This document shows positions 62,111 through 64,000 of a stretch of 64,000 bases of DNA, piece after piece. Where the stretch lies: assembly GCF_001482385.1 (NCBI RefSeq), contig NZ_CP013611.1, positions 1,798,001 through 1,862,000 of the forward strand, read 5' to 3'. The position numbers and the translations under genes were made by a program. Positions within the stretch are counted from its first letter, which is position 1, and each line of letters begins with the position of its first letter. The stretch is from Pseudoalteromonas rubra (GTDB lineage Bacteria > Pseudomonadota > Gammaproteobacteria > Enterobacterales > Alteromonadaceae). A model generated the notes under the pieces. That model ran no database searches. It was given only the letters and a program-made list of their open reading frames with translations, and had not been told where the DNA came from.

Positions 62111-62944
62111 ATGGAAAGCTTCTTAGAAAAAATCGATATCAATCAATATTTACCTGTCGCCGTTGACTGGGCAACCAACCTGGTACTGGCATTATTAATA
62201 CTGATCATTGGCATCTGGCTGGCGGGCAAGGCTTACAGAGCGGTTGTCTCTGTGGCGAATCGCTATGACAAACTCGATGATACTTTGTTTAAATTTTTTG
62301 GCAGTGTTGCCAAGTACACTGTGTTGGCCTTTGTTGGCATCGCAGTGCTCAATCGGTTTGGTGTACAAACCGCATCGATCATTGCTTTGCTCGGTGCCGC
62401 AGGACTTGCGGTAGGCCTGGCACTGCAAGGGACCCTATCCAACCTCGCGGCGGGCGTCATGCTGTTAATTTTCCGCCCCTACAAAGTCAATGACTTTATC
62501 GATACAGCAGGACAATTTGGCAAAGTGACAGAAATTGATATGTTTACGACCATCTTGCAAACCTTCGACAACCAACAAATCGTTATTCCCAACAGCCATA
62601 TCTGGGGCAGTAAAATCGTTAACCACTCACATCATGCAATTCGGGGTGTCGATATGCGTTTTGGCGTTGCTTACAATGAAAACACGGATAAGGCCAGGGC
62701 TGTGATCCAATCCGTGTTGCAGGCACATCCCCATATTTTGTCAGATCCGGCCCCGTTTGTAGAGGTGGAGTCGCTCAGTAACAGCTCAGTGGACTTTTTA
62801 GTCAGACCATTTTGCGACGGCGCACATTATTTTGATGTGCTTTACTCCGTGCCTGAGCAAGTGAAAAAAGCCCTCGATGAGGCCAATATAGAGATCCCCT
62901 TCCCTCATCGTAAAGTGATTCTGGTCAACGAAAGCGACGCCTGA
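62111..62944 (+). CDS. MscS family mechanosensitive channel
   Basis: 277 residues. Short N-terminus, three TM helices, with TM3 formed by IIALLGAAGLAVGLALQGTL (glycine/alanine packing as in E. coli MscS) and the following SNLAAGVMLLIFRPYKVNDF. The cytoplasmic vestibule part is TFDNQQIVIPNSHIWGSKIV and LPFPHRK-type end (EIPFPHRKVILVN). The length is that of the small MscS. It opens under membrane tension to relieve hypo-osmotic shock. GAGGTAGGTGT lies before the ATG; transcribed alone. Confidence 0.95.
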   Translation: MESFLEKIDINQYLPVAVDWATNLVLALLILIIGIWLAGKAYRAVVSVANRYDKLDDTLFKFFGSVAKYTVLAFVGIAVLNRFGVQTASIIALLGAAGLAVGLALQGTLSNLAAGVMLLIFRPYKVNDFIDTAGQFGKVTEIDMFTTILQTFDNQQIVIPNSHIWGSKIVNHSHHAIRGVDMRFGVAYNENTDKARAVIQSVLQAHPHILSDPAPFVEVESLSNSSVDFLVRPFCDGAHYFDVLYSVPEQVKKALDEANIEIPFPHRKVILVNESDA

Positions 62945-62954
62945 CTTTGCTAAG

Positions 62955-62986
62955 TATGGATCAGCCTGTTGACGGGCTGCTCCATA
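62955..62986 (+). terminator. Stem-loop after the mscS gene
   Basis: TATGGATCAGCC / GGCTGCTCCATA (one mismatch) with a short loop, 10 bases past the stop codon; no clear T-tract. Confidence 0.55.
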
Positions 62987-63074
62987 TACAACCGTATCTC
63001 ACTCACAAACTTGGGGGCGCTGTGATTCCTTGTCTATAGTGTTATAGATAATCCACTACATACCAGGATGTGAT

Positions 63075-64000
63075 ATGGCGCTCTTCGGCTTTTCAAGAAC
63101 AAAAACTACAGAACCACAAATCACCCTACCGCAAACATTGCCTTGGCTAAAGCTCGACCGGCACGGTAATATTCTCGCCACCAGCGAGGCTTTTAATACC
63201 GCACTGGCGTTTTCGAGCAGCGCCCCACCCAAGACATTGTCAGCACTGTGCAATCGTCACAGCGACTACCAGACGTTACATAACGCGCTGCAAAAACGTC
63301 AACATAACAACGCGCAAATCTGCACCATGCACAATATCGAGGGCACAGTGTTTCACGTCTCAGTACAATTGTGTCCGCTGGATGAGTCACACAGCTTTGC
63401 CGTGATCCAGGATGTGACAGCGCAGTATCAACCTTTGGTGGACACCTCCTCAGCCATACAGGCCTTGTCAAATGCGCAAGCCTGGGCAGAGCTGGACCTG
63501 CAAGGCACGGTATTGAATGCCAACGAGCATTTCCTATCCCTGGTGGATGCCACAAGACAACAATTGGTTAATCAGCATTATCAGCAATTTGTGGTCAATG
63601 AACAGCTCAATGACGCTTGCTGGGAAGCGCTTTGTGAAGGCCAGACGCTTGAGTGTGACCTAAAATGGCAAACTTCGGAGCAAACATTTGCCTGGCTGCA
63701 TGCCAAACTGGTTCCGGTGCCGGATCCACACCAGCGCACTGCCAAAGTATTGTTGTTAGCCAGCGATATCTCTAAGCAAAAACATACGACAATCAATCTC
63801 AACAGTCAGGTTGACGGGATCCGCAATGCCCAGGCAGTTATTGAGTTTACCCTCGATGGCACCATAGTAACGGCCAATCAAAATTTTCTCGATGTGATGG
63901 GTTATCAGCTTGAAGAGATCCAAGGTCAGCACCACCGCCTGTTTGTCACTACAAAAGAAGCTGCCAGTGATGAGTATGCAGCATTCTGGCGGGCTTTAGG
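63075..64000 (+). CDS. PAS-domain signalling protein, 5' part (probable chemoreceptor)
   Basis: The frame is open from the ATG at 63075 (AGGA lies 6 nt upstream) through the right edge, about 309 residues, so the gene is cut off. No signal peptide or TM is seen in this part. Three PAS-like modules follow each other: near 20-120 (WLKLDRHGNILATSEAFNTA, FAVIQDVTAQYQP), near 140-235 (AELDLQGTVLNANEHFLSLV) and from about 255 (EFTLDGTIVTANQNFLDVMG, EEIQGQHHRLFV). The last block is close to the PAS of BdlA/Aer2-type methyl-accepting chemotaxis proteins, so a cytoplasmic chemoreceptor is likely; a GGDEF or kinase end cannot be excluded. Confidence 0.8.
   Translation, partial: MALFGFSRTKTTEPQITLPQTLPWLKLDRHGNILATSEAFNTALAFSSSAPPKTLSALCNRHSDYQTLHNALQKRQHNNAQICTMHNIEGTVFHVSVQLCPLDESHSFAVIQDVTAQYQPLVDTSSAIQALSNAQAWAELDLQGTVLNANEHFLSLVDATRQQLVNQHYQQFVVNEQLNDACWEALCEGQTLECDLKWQTSEQTFAWLHAKLVPVPDPHQRTAKVLLLASDISKQKHTTINLNSQVDGIRNAQAVIEFTLDGTIVTANQNFLDVMGYQLEEIQGQHHRLFVTTKEAASDEYAAFWRAL

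Overview
The window reads as chromosomal sequence of a marine gammaproteobacterium. The best guess is Pseudoalteromonas or a close Alteromonadales relative. This rests on protein style (a TonB-dependent receptor, a sortilin-type BNR protein, GH20, a di-heme peroxidase, CadC-like TPR regulators, the hscC/J-protein pair) and on a TATACCAATT-type miniature repeat. No rRNA, tRNA, phage, CRISPR or intact insertion sequence was seen. The genus is an inference, not a measurement.

Layout. 1-5.8 kb: the 3' end of an FGE-sulfatase/FN3/CBM protein, two secreted proteins of unknown role, then a sterol-desaturase-family hydroxylase with a methyltransferase-like membrane protein. 5.9-17.3 kb: a CadC-like TPR regulator, MmcQ/YjbR, a stand-alone siderophore-type acetyltransferase, a GNAT, a large secreted BNR/sortilin-like protein, a LysE exporter, a TonB-dependent receptor behind a Fur-box-like palindrome, and a GFA protein. 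17.4-24.4 kb: an orphan NarL-type response regulator, then the most unusual locus, two tandem cassettes. Each cassette encodes a large secreted protein (seven propeller-type repeats, a cohesin-like domain, a beta-sandwich and a C-terminal type I dockerin), followed by a small cohesin protein with a C-terminal membrane anchor. 24.4-27.6 kb: a DUF2805 gene, an 86-bp repeat array, and a ctlX-symporter operon. 27.8-37.6 kb: hscC with its J-protein, a BASS transporter, a wHTH regulator / DsbC-like protein / TPR histidine kinase run, a NIPSNAP-ABM pair opposite an ArsR regulator, a PH-domain protein and arfA. 37.8-46.9 kb: metabolic and redox enzymes (hydrolase, nitronate monooxygenase, intradiol dioxygenase, di-heme peroxidase) and a double cystatin-like protein. 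47-51 kb: RNA helicases rhlE and dbpA, then the zinc-free paralogues of L31 and L36 behind a Zur box. 51.4-64 kb: orphan ExbD, secreted and lipoprotein genes, a class C serine hydrolase, a choloylglycine-hydrolase-type enzyme, GH20, a miniature repeat element, a LysR/chrA pair, an MscS channel and the start of a PAS-domain receptor.

How genes work together. The clearest functional units are the two dockerin-cohesin cassettes (a possible self-assembling envelope-anchored structure), ctlX with its amino acid symporter, hscC with its J-protein, NIPSNAP-ABM with the divergent ArsR, and rpmE2-rpmJ2 under Zur. Several components stand without their usual partners: ExbD, FetB, the histidine kinase, the response regulator and the IucB-like acetyltransferase. 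Start codons were often moved downstream of the longest ORF where a Shine-Dalgarno sequence or signal peptide decided it.
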